Under the pieces are notes generated by a model that worked only from the letters and a program-made list of their open reading frames with translations, was not told where the DNA came from and ran no database searches. A stretch of DNA of 64,000 nt, taken from the NCBI GenBank assembly GCA_047975205.1, contig JBKEDC010000021.1, positions 11,951 to 75,950 on the forward strand. The letters are read 5' to 3'. Made by a program: the position numbers and the translations under genes. The DNA is from JBKEDC01 sp047975205. GTDB taxonomy: Bacteria; Bacteroidota; Bacteroidia; Bacteroidales; Prolixibacteraceae. Of the stretch, positions 9,159 through 17,649 are shown one piece after another. How positions within the stretch are numbered: the stretch's first letter is position 1; each line of letters starts with the position of its first letter.

Positions 9159-10493
9159 TCAAGATTCCAGCAATTTTTCTATCTTTTTGTCGATTTGATT
9201 AAAATTAAACTGACTAATATTATCATTTAACTTCTTTTCTATTGACGAAAGACAGAGATTCCCGATGCTGCCTGCATGCGTATGATTTAATTCCTTTGAG
9301 GGCTCATATACTCCGTTTTGAATATCAATTCCAATTTGGCGGTAGGCATCACGGAAAGGCACGCCATTAATCACTTGGCGATTTACATCTTCTACGCTGA
9401 ATACGTATTTATAACGGTCGTCTTCCAACAAGTTGTTAGCAACTTCCATGTTTGAAACTGCAAATTCTGCAATGTGCAAACAGCTTTTCAAGTCTTCAAT
9501 AGCCGGAATGAATGATTCTTTCAGCAATTGAAAGTCACGAGAGTAGCCTCCGGGTAAGTTAGAGGATATTAACGCCATTTCGTTGGGCAATGCCTGAATC
9601 TTATTGCAATGTGCACGAAGGAGCTCGAACACATCGGGGTTTTTCTTATGTGGCATGATGCTTGAGCCGGTAGTCAGTTCATCGGGTAGTTTCAAGAATC
9701 CGAAGTTCTGACACATAAAAATACAGGTATCCATTGCCAATTTCGATAAAGTCCCGGCAATTGATGCTAAGGCAAAGGCCACTGTTCGTTCCATTTTTCC
9801 TCTACCCATTTGGGCATAAACGGCACTGTAGTTCATGGAATCGAAGCCCAATAAGTCGGTAGTTAATTGGCGATCGAGCGGAAATGAAGAACCATAGCCT
9901 GCTGCCGAACCCAAAGGATTTTGATTAACCACTTTGAAAGCGGCATGTAGTATCAACAAATCATCGGCTAAACTTTCAGCATAAGCACTAAACCACTGTC
10001 CGAATGAAGAAGGCATGGCCACTTGCATGTGCGTATATCCGGGCATGAGATAATCTTTATACAAATCGGCTTGCTTTAATAAAGTTTTCGCCAAATTCTC
10101 GGTAAGTTCTACCAAGGTTTTTATTTCCTTACGGGTATAAAGTTTTAAATCGACCAACACCTGATCATTGCGAGAACGACCGCTATGTATTTTCTTCCCG
10201 ATATCACCAAGCTTATCTGTTAACATCTGCTCTACTTGCGAATGCACATCTTCCAGCTCTTCGGCAATGGTAAATTTACCTTCTTGAACTAATGTATAAA
10301 TATGCTTCATTTCAGTTAATAGCGGCTTTAGTTCGGCTTTATCTATCAAACCTATTTCTGCCAACATTGTTGAATGTGCCATATTTCCAAGCACATCGGC
10401 TTCTGCCAAGTAAAGATCAAGTTCTCTATCCTTACCTACCGTGAAGTTGTCAATAATTTTATTTACGGCAATTCCTTTATCCCAAATCTTCAT
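9159..10493 (-). CDS. argH: Argininosuccinate lyase
   Basis: Cleaves argininosuccinate to arginine and fumarate, the last step of arginine synthesis. At 444 residues it has normal length. Family signatures are visible: HSGRSRNDQVLVDLKLY, then PGYTHMQVAMP, NPLGSAAGYGSSFPLDR, and the fumarase/aspartase superfamily loop GSSIMPHKKNPD near residue 275 with the catalytic serine. No other arginine gene is next to it, so it seems to be a single-gene unit between its own promoter and terminator. The ATG at 10493 (MKIWDKG) agrees with the usual N-terminus of the family (W-x-G). Confidence 0.96.
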   Translation of the reverse strand: MKIWDKGIAVNKIIDNFTVGKDRELDLYLAEADVLGNMAHSTMLAEIGLIDKAELKPLLTEMKHIYTLVQEGKFTIAEELEDVHSQVEQMLTDKLGDIGKKIHSGRSRNDQVLVDLKLYTRKEIKTLVELTENLAKTLLKQADLYKDYLMPGYTHMQVAMPSSFGQWFSAYAESLADDLLILHAAFKVVNQNPLGSAAGYGSSFPLDRQLTTDLLGFDSMNYSAVYAQMGRGKMERTVAFALASIAGTLSKLAMDTCIFMCQNFGFLKLPDELTTGSSIMPHKKNPDVFELLRAHCNKIQALPNEMALISSNLPGGYSRDFQLLKESFIPAIEDLKSCLHIAEFAVSNMEVANNLLEDDRYKYVFSVEDVNRQVINGVPFRDAYRQIGIDIQNGVYEPSKELNHTHAGSIGNLCLSSIEKKLNDNISQFNFNQIDKKIEKLLES

Positions 10494-10516
10494 TACGTAT
10501 TCTTTTTTTGCTCCTT

Positions 10517-10524
10517 CAAAGATA
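10517..10524 (-). promoter_or_regulatory. Candidate argH promoter -7 box
   Basis: TATCTTTG on the - strand matches TAnnTTTG and lies 24 bases before the argH ATG. No clear -33 element was found. Confidence 0.45.
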
Positions 10525-10649
10525 CGAAAACAATCAATTTATGCTATTCAAGCGAATAATTAAGTTCAAATTGAGTGAGAATCTATATTTATTCTAAACT
10601 CTATAAATTAAAATGTATAAATATACATAATTCCATTCATACTAAAATG

Positions 10650-10677
10650 AGAAAAGCTGCTCTTAGGCAGCTTTTCT
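10650..10677. terminator. Hairpin terminator after the OmpP1/FadL gene
   Basis: An 11-bp perfect inverted repeat (AGAAAAGCTGC and its complement) with a 6-base loop sits 20 bases past the stop of the outer-membrane protein gene. The outer stem is A/T-rich on both sides. Confidence 0.75.
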
Positions 10678-10697
10678 ATGGTATAGTTTAAAACTAT

Positions 10698-11996
10698 TTA
10701 TTTAAAAATACTGTAGCTTAGGCCTACGGCAAAAGCAATGTTCGTTTTTCCGAATGTTTCGGTGAATGTTCCGTAATTGCGTGTATCGTCGCTGTAGTTA
10801 GTCCACATCATGCTCAAATCCATATTCAAACGAGGCCAAAGCAATACTGATACTCCTGTACCTATAGTTTGCCCTGATACACTGAAAGAAAGATCATTTT
10901 GAAATTCTTTACTCACGCCTGCATCGGTAAACATATAACCAGCTCCCCATGTAAATTTATCGGAGAACGCATATTCCAAACCTAATGAATATTCATTAGT
11001 ATTGTGGTCGATAGTTCGTTCAGCTCCGGTAAGCGGATCATGCCCCCAATCTACTCCTTTTTCAAAATAGGCAGTATATGAGGCTGTTAACTTTAATTTA
11101 TCAGTAGCCATATAGTCGGCACCCAAAGCTAATATTGCCGGCATATCGGCACTAACTTTCTTCCCGTCGGGATACATGCCATCTTCGCTGATAATGCCTG
11201 CTGTGTCATCACGACGCGTATCGTTTGTTAAATCGATATTCGTTTTAAATTCATAACGGGCAGCAAAATTTAATCCTTTAATTGGCTTCAAGTTCACACT
11301 CAATATCGGTGTTACTCCGAATCCGCTTTGCTCGGCATCAATACCTAATTGTTCCATTCCGGGCAGTTGCACTACTCCGGTAGGCATTAGCACCCCAATG
11401 TTATCCATTAGTCCATCATAGGAATTGTTTGCAAAGATAAATCGCATGCCGCCACCCACACTAATCCAATCATTAATTTGATAGGCGTAATTCAGTTGTG
11501 TGCCCATAAAGATAGAAGTTCCGTCGAGGTTGGCGTCCATTTGATATCCTTTAGAAAATGGAATCTTATCGGCTACCTCTGAGGCTACCATTTCAAACAT
11601 GGGTGCACCATTACTGTAAACGGCAGACCCTCCTCCTCCGTAAACGCCAAAGCTCAACGAGAAGGCCGACTTTCCTTTTTTGTATACCGCAAAACCGGAA
11701 GGCATAACCGGAACTTTGATGTCAGCCTGGAAGCTATTTTCATTTAAGTTGGGGTGGTCGGTGTCCATGTTCCATGTTTGAAAGATGGTCTGACTACTGA
11801 AATTGAAATGCCATCCGTCTTGCAGCAAAGTCATACCTGCGGGATTGTAGTAAGCAGCATCAACATCGGTTGAAGCATTCCTTGAGAGCGTTCTACCGTA
11901 TTGCGCACTCTGGTTGTTCAAGGTGTTTATGCCTACGGCAAACACACTTGAAAAAGATAGTGTTACCACGAACACTATCAGCATTAATTTTTTCAT
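10698..11996 (-). CDS. OmpP1/FadL-family outer membrane transport protein
   Basis: A 432-residue outer-membrane beta-barrel of the OmpP1/FadL/TodX family, which moves hydrophobic compounds such as fatty acids or aromatics across the outer membrane. It has a signal peptide (KKLMLIVFVVTLSFSSVFA), then the family N-terminus (GRTLSRNASTDVDAAYYNPAGMTLL). Alternating beta strands follow and the last residues (GLSYSIFK) resemble a barrel end. The substrate cannot be inferred. It is a single gene with a good promoter just upstream and a hairpin terminator just downstream. Confidence 0.88.
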   Translation of the reverse strand: MKKLMLIVFVVTLSFSSVFAVGINTLNNQSAQYGRTLSRNASTDVDAAYYNPAGMTLLQDGWHFNFSSQTIFQTWNMDTDHPNLNENSFQADIKVPVMPSGFAVYKKGKSAFSLSFGVYGGGGSAVYSNGAPMFEMVASEVADKIPFSKGYQMDANLDGTSIFMGTQLNYAYQINDWISVGGGMRFIFANNSYDGLMDNIGVLMPTGVVQLPGMEQLGIDAEQSGFGVTPILSVNLKPIKGLNFAARYEFKTNIDLTNDTRRDDTAGIISEDGMYPDGKKVSADMPAILALGADYMATDKLKLTASYTAYFEKGVDWGHDPLTGAERTIDHNTNEYSLGLEYAFSDKFTWGAGYMFTDAGVSKEFQNDLSFSVSGQTIGTGVSVLLWPRLNMDLSMMWTNYSDDTRNYGTFTETFGKTNIAFAVGLSYSIFK

Positions 11997-12027
11997 GTAA
12001 ATTAATTTAATTAATAATAACGAGCAA

Positions 12028-12058
12028 CAAAAGTAATAGCTTTATTGACAGATGCAAA
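12028..12058 (-). promoter_or_regulatory. Promoter of the OmpP1/FadL gene
   Basis: On the - strand TTTG (12058-12055), 19 bases, then TACTTTTG (12035-12028): an exact match to the Bacteroidota -33/-7 consensus and spacing. The leader would be about 25 bases. Confidence 0.72.
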
Positions 12059-12132
12059 CTATCTATATGAAATACACTGAATTACAAACTTTAGAATAAA
12101 TCATTTGCAAATTCGAAAGACTCATATATAAG

Positions 12133-12180
12133 AAAGACTCAATCTGTTACAAGTCACTTCTTGCAACAAATTGAGTCTTT
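12133..12180 (-). terminator. Terminator of the PH/LemA/TPM cluster
   Basis: A 21-bp stem (12133-12153 with 12160-12180; 19 Watson-Crick and 2 G-U pairs in the - strand RNA) closes a 6-base loop. It lies about 60 bases past the stop of the last TPM gene. Confidence 0.78.
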
Positions 12181-12238
12181 TAAACGTAATCTTTCTGTGA
12201 GTTCCTTGCTGAACGATGAATTTTTAGGATTTCAGTTC

Positions 12239-13051
12239 TTACCAGCTTCCACCAGCTCCTCCGCCACCGAAACTTCCTCCGCCAAAACCACCGAAGCCGC
12301 CTCCACCGCTACTTCCAAATCCGCTTCCTCCGGAGAAATCATTCCACGAGCCCGAACGTCTGCCGGAATTCATGACTCCCATCATAAGCCAAAATGGTAA
12401 ATCTGATCGACGAGCACCGGCATTGTAATAGCCTCGCTTACTTGATCTCGATAGTAGGATAAATGGTACGAAAAAGATAAAAAGAATAAATAATACAGCA
12501 ATAGGTGATGAATTTCCTTCATGTTTTGCTTCATATTCTTGAGGTGTAAACTCTTTCGCTGCCAAAGACTTGATAACAGCACATGCCTGAGCCAATCCGC
12601 CGTAAATATCATTTTGCTTAAAATGAGGTATCATCTCATTACGCACAATCTGATTGGCAGTAGCATCAGGTAACACAGCTTCTAAGCCATATCCTGTAGC
12701 AATAAATACTTGTCCTTTCGATTGGGCTGTTTTAGGTTTAAACAATACAACAATTCCATTATCTTTACCTTTTTGCCCCACCCCCCAAGTTTCTCCTAAA
12801 CGGAAAGCATAGTCAGACACGTCATAGTCATTCAAGCTGGGGACGGTCACTACCACAATCTGTGTTGAAGTAGAACGTGCATATTGCTCTAGCTCGGCTT
12901 CTAGGCTTTGTCGTTCATTCGCATTCAGCACACCCGCCATGTCATTCACCAAACGTGGAGGATTCGGGCGTACAGGGATGTCTTGTGCCCAAGAACTTGC
13001 TGCAATGAGTGATAAGCAGAGTAGAGCAAATAGGTATTGTAGTTTCTTCAT
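12239..13051 (-). CDS. TPM-domain membrane protein with glycine-rich tail (YgcG type)
   Basis: A 270-residue envelope protein. It has a signal peptide ending near SSWA, then a TPM domain at about residues 30-175 (PPRLVNDMAGVLNANERQSLEAEL, then STQIVVVTVPSL and NGIVVLF). A single transmembrane segment (PIAVLFILFIFFVPFILL) comes at about 185-205, with a short cytoplasmic tail made of repeated Gly/Ser (last 40 residues, ending GGAGGSW). This is the layout of YgcG-type proteins often found beside LemA. TPM domains have been linked to phosphatase activity and to photosystem II repair in plants, but the bacterial role is not settled. It is the last gene of the cluster, 9 bases after the shorter TPM gene. 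Confidence 0.85.
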   Translation of the reverse strand: MKKLQYLFALLCLSLIAASSWAQDIPVRPNPPRLVNDMAGVLNANERQSLEAELEQYARSTSTQIVVVTVPSLNDYDVSDYAFRLGETWGVGQKGKDNGIVVLFKPKTAQSKGQVFIATGYGLEAVLPDATANQIVRNEMIPHFKQNDIYGGLAQACAVIKSLAAKEFTPQEYEAKHEGNSSPIAVLFILFIFFVPFILLSRSSKRGYYNAGARRSDLPFWLMMGVMNSGRRSGSWNDFSGGSGFGSSGGGGFGGFGGGSFGGGGAGGSW

Positions 13052-13060
13052 TGTGCTAAT

Positions 13061-13498
13061 TTATTTTCCAAACGATATTTCATCGGGCAGTTCATTTTCA
13101 TCATTTTTTTGATATGGGAAATACACTTGAAGCTTTTCACCCGCCTTCTCTATGCCTTCCGATAAACCTTCGGCAAACTTACCTTCCTTAAAATTAACTA
13201 ACACAGCTTCTTTTACGCTATCCCAAAAGTGTTCCTCTACCTTAGCATGGATACCCGCATCACCGATGATAGCAAATTTATGATCATCTACAGCCAAATA
13301 AAATAACACTCCGTTTCGTGCCTCTGTTTCATGCATTTTAAGCCTCTTAAACCAGTAGGCAGCACTATCTAACACATCGCCCGAACATTTACCCTCTACA
13401 TGTAAACGAATCTCTCCCGAAGTGTTTAACTCTGCTTTCTTAATCGAATCTACAATTTGACTCTTTTCTTCCGCTGTAAAAAAATCGACTACTGCCAT
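13061..13498 (-). CDS. Short TPM-domain protein, probably cytoplasmic
   Basis: A 145-residue protein consisting almost entirely of one TPM domain (FTAEEKSQIVDSIKKAEL, GEIRLHVEG, ARNGVLFYLAVDDHKFAIIGDAGIHAKV). It has no signal peptide and no clear transmembrane segment, unlike its neighbour. The two TPM genes are adjacent and only 9 bases apart; LemA ends 2 bases before this gene starts. Translational coupling is likely. The function is unknown. The pairing of a short and a membrane-bound TPM protein with LemA recurs in bacteria, as far as I recall, which suggests that they act together at the inner membrane. Confidence 0.85.
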   Translation of the reverse strand: MAVVDFFTAEEKSQIVDSIKKAELNTSGEIRLHVEGKCSGDVLDSAAYWFKRLKMHETEARNGVLFYLAVDDHKFAIIGDAGIHAKVEEHFWDSVKEAVLVNFKEGKFAEGLSEGIEKAGEKLQVYFPYQKNDENELPDEISFGK

Positions 13499-13500
13499 AA

Positions 13501-14079
13501 TTAAAACTCTACTTTTGGAGCTGTTTCTGCTCCTTGTTGTGCTTTGAAATAATCACGTTTCTCAAAACCGAATATCATAGCTGTAATGTTCTTCGGGAAT
13601 TTACGAATAGTTGTGTTATAAGTCTGTGCTGCTTCATTAAACTTTCGACGTTCTACCGTTATCCTGTTTTCAGTACCCTCTAATTGCGCTTGTAAATCAA
13701 GAAAATTCTGATTGGCTTTCAAATCGGGGTAACGTTCTACGCTAACCATAAGTTTACTTAACGCCGACGACAATTGATCTTGGGCAGCTTGATATTGCTG
13801 AATGCTTTGGGCGGTTAGGTCATCTGCGTTTATATTAACAGATGTAGCTTTAGCTCGTGCTTCAATTACACCGGTGAGTGTTTCTTGCTCATGTGCCGCA
13901 TAACCTTTTACCGTGCTCACCAAATTCGGAATTAAATCGGCACGACGCTGGTAAGCATTCTCTACTTGCGACCATTGTGCGGTTACACTTTCATCCATTT
14001 CAACCATTTTATTGTAGCTGCAGCTAGAAAGCGAGAAGCTAAGCACTACAAGCAAGATTAAGACTAAATTCTTTTTCAT
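13501..14079 (-). CDS. LemA-family lipoprotein
   Basis: A LemA-family protein of about 192 residues. I chose the ATG at 14079 because it gives a clean lipoprotein signal (MKKNLVLILLVVLSFSLSSC, lipobox LSSC); the frame is open further upstream, to 14154, without such sense. After the cysteine comes the LemA core: a long helical region with ENAYQRRADLIPNLVSTVKG, then ISVERYPDLKANQNF-like text (here MVSVERYPDLKANQNFLDLQ), and NRITVERRKFNEAAQTYNT, ending in FPKNITAMIFGF. LemA proteins form helical bundles at membranes; their role is poorly defined. It is followed immediately by two TPM genes and preceded by a PH-domain gene. Confidence 0.92.
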   Translation of the reverse strand: MKKNLVLILLVVLSFSLSSCSYNKMVEMDESVTAQWSQVENAYQRRADLIPNLVSTVKGYAAHEQETLTGVIEARAKATSVNINADDLTAQSIQQYQAAQDQLSSALSKLMVSVERYPDLKANQNFLDLQAQLEGTENRITVERRKFNEAAQTYNTTIRKFPKNITAMIFGFEKRDYFKAQQGAETAPKVEF

Positions 14080-14107
14080 ATACTTTTCTTTTTTACGTGT
14101 GTGAAAT

Positions 14108-14488
14108 CTATGACAAGACATGCTCTGCAAGCAGACGTTGAACATCATATACATTTACCGACTTATTAAACTGCTTGCTGATACTCGGTTCCGTTTCACT
14201 CGATACCCATATCTTTAACTCTGCATCTAAATCGAAAGTACCTGCTGTTTCGATGCTAAAACGAGAAATACTTTTATATGCCACCGATCTGTACTCTCTC
14301 TTACTGCCTGAAACTCCTTGCACATCGATTAGTATAATGCGCTTATTCGTAAATATAAAAGTGTCTCGAAACAATTTAAAGGCAGCTTCCACAGTTTCTC
14401 CTGTTATGAATAATTGAGCATATTTCTGCTCTATACTTTCCGCACTAACTTCTGATGAATTCCCTAATATACTGCTAAATAATTTCAT
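14108..14488 (-). CDS. Bacterial PH-domain protein
   Basis: A 126-residue protein that is essentially one bacterial pleckstrin-homology domain (YvbH-like type). It is recognised from EAAFKLFRDTFIFTNKRIIL, then KREYRSVAYKSISRFSIETAG and the closing strand/helix KSVNVYDVQRLLAEH. It has no signal peptide or membrane segment. Bacterial PH domains of this type are mostly uncharacterised. It ends 28 bases before the LemA start on the same strand, so it is probably the first gene of the PH-LemA-TPM-TPM unit. The promoter is not clear: only an imperfect -7-like box (TACCTTG at 14521-14515) was seen. Confidence 0.82.
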   Translation of the reverse strand: MKLFSSILGNSSEVSAESIEQKYAQLFITGETVEAAFKLFRDTFIFTNKRIILIDVQGVSGSKREYRSVAYKSISRFSIETAGTFDLDAELKIWVSSETEPSISKQFNKSVNVYDVQRLLAEHVLS

Positions 14489-14629
14489 ATTCTTCTTTAA
14501 TTAATGTACTTCGGCAAGGTAGTAAAAAAGAGTAATTCACTTCTTGCGGGCAAACAATTAAATCATCGACTTTCGATTAATGTTTTATTTTAATCGGTAA
14601 ATAACCGGGAATCAATAGTCAATACTTAA

Positions 14630-15463
14630 TCAGATAGTAATTTCACCATCAAAAACAAATTTTGCTGCTCCGGTCATAAATACTTTATTACTTACTTTAT
14701 CCCATTCGATGAGTAAGTTCCCACCCAATAACTCTACTTCACAGATTGGCTGCGTTAATCCATTCAATACATTAGATACCACAGTGGCACAAGCTCCTGT
14801 TCCGCAAGCAAGTGTTTCTCCGGCTCCTCGCTCCCACACACGCATCTTGCAATAGTGCTCGTTTACTATTTGCACAAACTCCGTGTTTATACGATTAGGG
14901 AATAGTTCATGATTTTCAAAATGCATACCGAGTTTCTCTAAATCTAAATCAACAACATTATCCACATAGGTTACTGCATGAGGATTACCCATAGAAACTC
15001 CGGTCAGCCGATAAGTCTTTTCGTTTACCTTAATCAGCTCATTCTCAAAAGTATCTTTATCGCTACTAATGGGAATTAAGCTAGGCTTCAATATTGGTTC
15101 TCCCATATCTACTTTAACTGTTGTTGTTTCATCATTTTCAACCGTAAGCCATAGCGTTTTAATTCCTGCAAGAGTTTCAATAGTAAGCTCTTTTTTATTG
15201 GTCAAACCCTTATCATGTACAAATTTACCTACACAGCGGATACCATTACCACACATTTCGCCTTGCGATCCATCGGCATTGTACATGTCCATCTTAAAAT
15301 CAGCCATTGTTGATTTTTTAATCAAGATTAGTCCGTCACTACCAATTCCAAAGTGTCTATCACTTACCTTCCGAGCTACTTCACTCGGTTTATTTAAATC
15401 AGTTTGGGTGCAATCAACATACACATAATCATTGCCCAAACCTTCCATTTTTGTAAATTTCAT
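14630..15463 (-). CDS. dapF: Diaminopimelate epimerase
   Basis: Converts LL- to meso-diaminopimelate for lysine and peptidoglycan synthesis. At 277 residues it is of usual length. The two catalytic cysteines are in MCGNGIRC (Cys71) and ACGTGACA (Cys220), and the N-terminus FTKMEGLGNDYVYVD is typical. No other dap gene is adjacent. It has its own promoter and is followed, after about 140 bases without recognisable features, by the PH-domain gene. Confidence 0.97.
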   Translation of the reverse strand: MKFTKMEGLGNDYVYVDCTQTDLNKPSEVARKVSDRHFGIGSDGLILIKKSTMADFKMDMYNADGSQGEMCGNGIRCVGKFVHDKGLTNKKELTIETLAGIKTLWLTVENDETTTVKVDMGEPILKPSLIPISSDKDTFENELIKVNEKTYRLTGVSMGNPHAVTYVDNVVDLDLEKLGMHFENHELFPNRINTEFVQIVNEHYCKMRVWERGAGETLACGTGACATVVSNVLNGLTQPICEVELLGGNLLIEWDKVSNKVFMTGAAKFVFDGEITI

Positions 15464-15522
15464 ATTCTTTTCTTTTTTCCGGTTCTATTTTCATAACACT
15501 CGGATACACCGAGCTATTTAAT

Positions 15523-15552
15523 CAAAGGTACTAATATTTTACTAGATGCAAA
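15523..15552 (-). promoter_or_regulatory. dapF promoter
   Basis: On the - strand TTTG (15552-15549), 18 bases, then TACCTTTG (15530-15523), an exact match to TAnnTTTG. The leader would be about 50 bases. Confidence 0.65.
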
Positions 15553-15623
15553 CAATGAACAAGAAGCTAATGTCTCACACCATCATCCCAGATGAAGAAA
15601 CTGTAATCGTTGAACAATTTTAC

Positions 15624-15669
15624 AAACAAATAATAGGGCATCTCAAAAGAAATGCCCTATTGTTTGTTT
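15624..15669 (-). terminator. Terminator of the large CAZyme operon
   Basis: An 18-bp stem (15624-15641 with 15652-15669; one non-Watson-Crick position that can pair G-U) around a 10-base loop, with the G/C core AGGGCAT. It lies 15 bases past the stop of the last gene (GH51). Confidence 0.8.
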
Positions 15670-15683
15670 GGTGAGTTATACGT

Positions 15684-17609
15684 TTAGAATTTCACGCTAA
15701 TCACATAGAATGCATTTCCCTCTGCATGAAGCTCAATTTCATTATGATTTAAATCTAATGTCATCTGATGAGGAACAATATTATTCGGATGGGCCAACGT
15801 ATTTACAGCTTCAGGATCGTTCGATTGCAAATAAGTTACATGAGCCTCTTTGGCACTTGTCTTCAAACCTTTCAGATTTAAGTTCACAGATTGGCTATCA
15901 GTACCTGCATTGACTACTTTTATGATGATTTCTGACTTATTTCTATCTACACATGCCGTAGCATAAAGTTTATTCTCTCCGGCAATAACCTTTCCGGCTT
16001 GCGTAATGGGCAAAACATTTGTTCCTTTATTATGTGCATACATCTGCTGCACATAATAATTAGGTGTACACACTGTAGATAAGTTGTTAAACCAAATCAT
16101 ATCAGGTTTCCATTGCCATGCATCAACGTGAGCAAACAGCGGTGCATAAGTAGCCAAATGAACCACATCGGCATTACGCTCCAATCCAGTCATGAATGCA
16201 GCTTCACAAATGGCAGACAAAGCATTATTATCTCTCGATTTATGATGACAAGCATATTCACCGGCAAATACTTTCGGACCTTTTCTATCGTAATTGTCAT
16301 ATCTATTTGCATTTTGAAGAAACCATTCCGGACTACGATAATAGTGTTCATCAACTAAGTCTACATCAAGTTTTTTCATTTCCGGCCACAGATAATCAAA
16401 ATCTTTACCATCAGGAGCAGGACCTGAACTACCCACTATTTTTACTTCCGGATATTGTTTGTGAATAGCATCCATAAACAATTTTAATCGAGTGACATAA
16501 TCTTCTCCCCATTGCTCATTACCTATTCCAATCATTTTAAGATTAAAAGGCTCAGGATGCCCCATATCGGCACGAACTTTCCCCCATTTTGTTTCAGCTG
16601 AACCATTAGCAAACTCAATCAAATCTAATGCATCTTGGATGTATGGCTGTAAATCTTCCACAGCTACTTTTTCTTTACTTTCATACTGACAAGCCAAACC
16701 ACAACTTACCACAGGAAGCGGATCTGCTCCTATATCTTCACTTAGTAAGAAATACTCATAAAATCCTAAGCCATAAGTTTGATAATAATCCGGATAAAAA
16801 CGATACTTAAAGGTATAATTCCAACGATTTTCGTTAATCGGACGATTTTCCACGGCTCCGATACTATTTTTCCACTGATAACGTGTGTCGAGTGTGTTTC
16901 CTTCTATAATACATCCTCCGGGAAATCGAAAAACCCCCGGATGCAGATTATAAAGTGCCTCGACTAAGTCTTTGCGCAATCCATTTTTTCGTCCTTTCCA
17001 TGTATTGGTAGGAAATAAGGAAATATGATCTAAATCTACCTTGGCCTGCGTTTCGAGCACAATTCTTATTTTTCCTTTTTCACTTGTTTCTCTCGATTTA
17101 ATAACACATTCGTACTTATCCCAATCTTTGGATGAAACAACAACTTCGCCCTTGCCTATCGCATCGTTATGTCCATTTATAAATTCGATTCTAAATTTAG
17201 CATCTGCACCATCAATCACGCGGGCATAAAATGAGAAACGATAAGTATTATTCTTTTTATAGCCGATACCAACGAAACCATCATTTTCTAAACCGGTTCC
17301 TCTACGTAGGCCTTTTTCATTCATTTGCACGTAATGCGGATTTTTATCGAAGCAAGGATTTTCATCCATTACTTGCACATCTCCGAAGGGAGTCCAACCC
17401 ACAAAAGGCTGATCGAATTCAAAAGAGCGATTTTTAATCAATTCGGCATATAATCCACCATCAGCACCAAAGTTGATATCTTCAAAAAAGATACCATACA
17501 TATTCGGTTGAATTTCTGCCCCAACCTTATTCGTTTCCACCACAAACTCTTGTTGTGCCCATGAAAAGGTGTGGACGAACATGCATACTAAAAACAAGAT
17601 TTTTTTCAT
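15684..17609 (-). CDS. GH51 alpha-L-arabinofuranosidase, exported
   Basis: A 641-residue GH51 enzyme that removes alpha-L-arabinofuranosyl side chains. A signal peptide (KKILFLVCMFVHTFSWAQ) sends it to the periplasm. The family start EIQPNMYGIFFEDINFGADGGLYAELIKNRSFEF is clear. An inserted jelly-roll carbohydrate-binding-like region (about 75-205) precedes the barrel segment FRFPGGCI. The acid/base glutamate is in GIGNEQWGED near residue 363 and the nucleophile glutamate in FAGEYACHH near 449. It is the last gene of the BNR_4-to-GH51 operon, 40 bases after the GH43 gene. Substrate (arabinan, arabinoxylan or arabinogalactan) is not fixed by family; the context favours an arabinogalactan-like glycan. 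Confidence 0.93.
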   Translation of the reverse strand: MKKILFLVCMFVHTFSWAQQEFVVETNKVGAEIQPNMYGIFFEDINFGADGGLYAELIKNRSFEFDQPFVGWTPFGDVQVMDENPCFDKNPHYVQMNEKGLRRGTGLENDGFVGIGYKKNNTYRFSFYARVIDGADAKFRIEFINGHNDAIGKGEVVVSSKDWDKYECVIKSRETSEKGKIRIVLETQAKVDLDHISLFPTNTWKGRKNGLRKDLVEALYNLHPGVFRFPGGCIIEGNTLDTRYQWKNSIGAVENRPINENRWNYTFKYRFYPDYYQTYGLGFYEYFLLSEDIGADPLPVVSCGLACQYESKEKVAVEDLQPYIQDALDLIEFANGSAETKWGKVRADMGHPEPFNLKMIGIGNEQWGEDYVTRLKLFMDAIHKQYPEVKIVGSSGPAPDGKDFDYLWPEMKKLDVDLVDEHYYRSPEWFLQNANRYDNYDRKGPKVFAGEYACHHKSRDNNALSAICEAAFMTGLERNADVVHLATYAPLFAHVDAWQWKPDMIWFNNLSTVCTPNYYVQQMYAHNKGTNVLPITQAGKVIAGENKLYATACVDRNKSEIIIKVVNAGTDSQSVNLNLKGLKTSAKEAHVTYLQSNDPEAVNTLAHPNNIVPHQMTLDLNHNEIELHAEGNAFYVISVKF

Positions 17610-17649
17610 ATTACTTTATTTTGATCATCGCATATTTAGACTTAAGGAG

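Noticed and set aside
8972..9202. A 76-codon open frame on + between gltB and argH
   Set aside because: It overlaps the gltB promoter, the argH terminator and the argH 3' end, and its sequence has no recognisable domain.
14080..14154. A 25-residue N-terminal extension of LemA
   Set aside because: It would bury the clear lipoprotein signal that starts at 14079, and it overlaps the end of the PH-domain gene.
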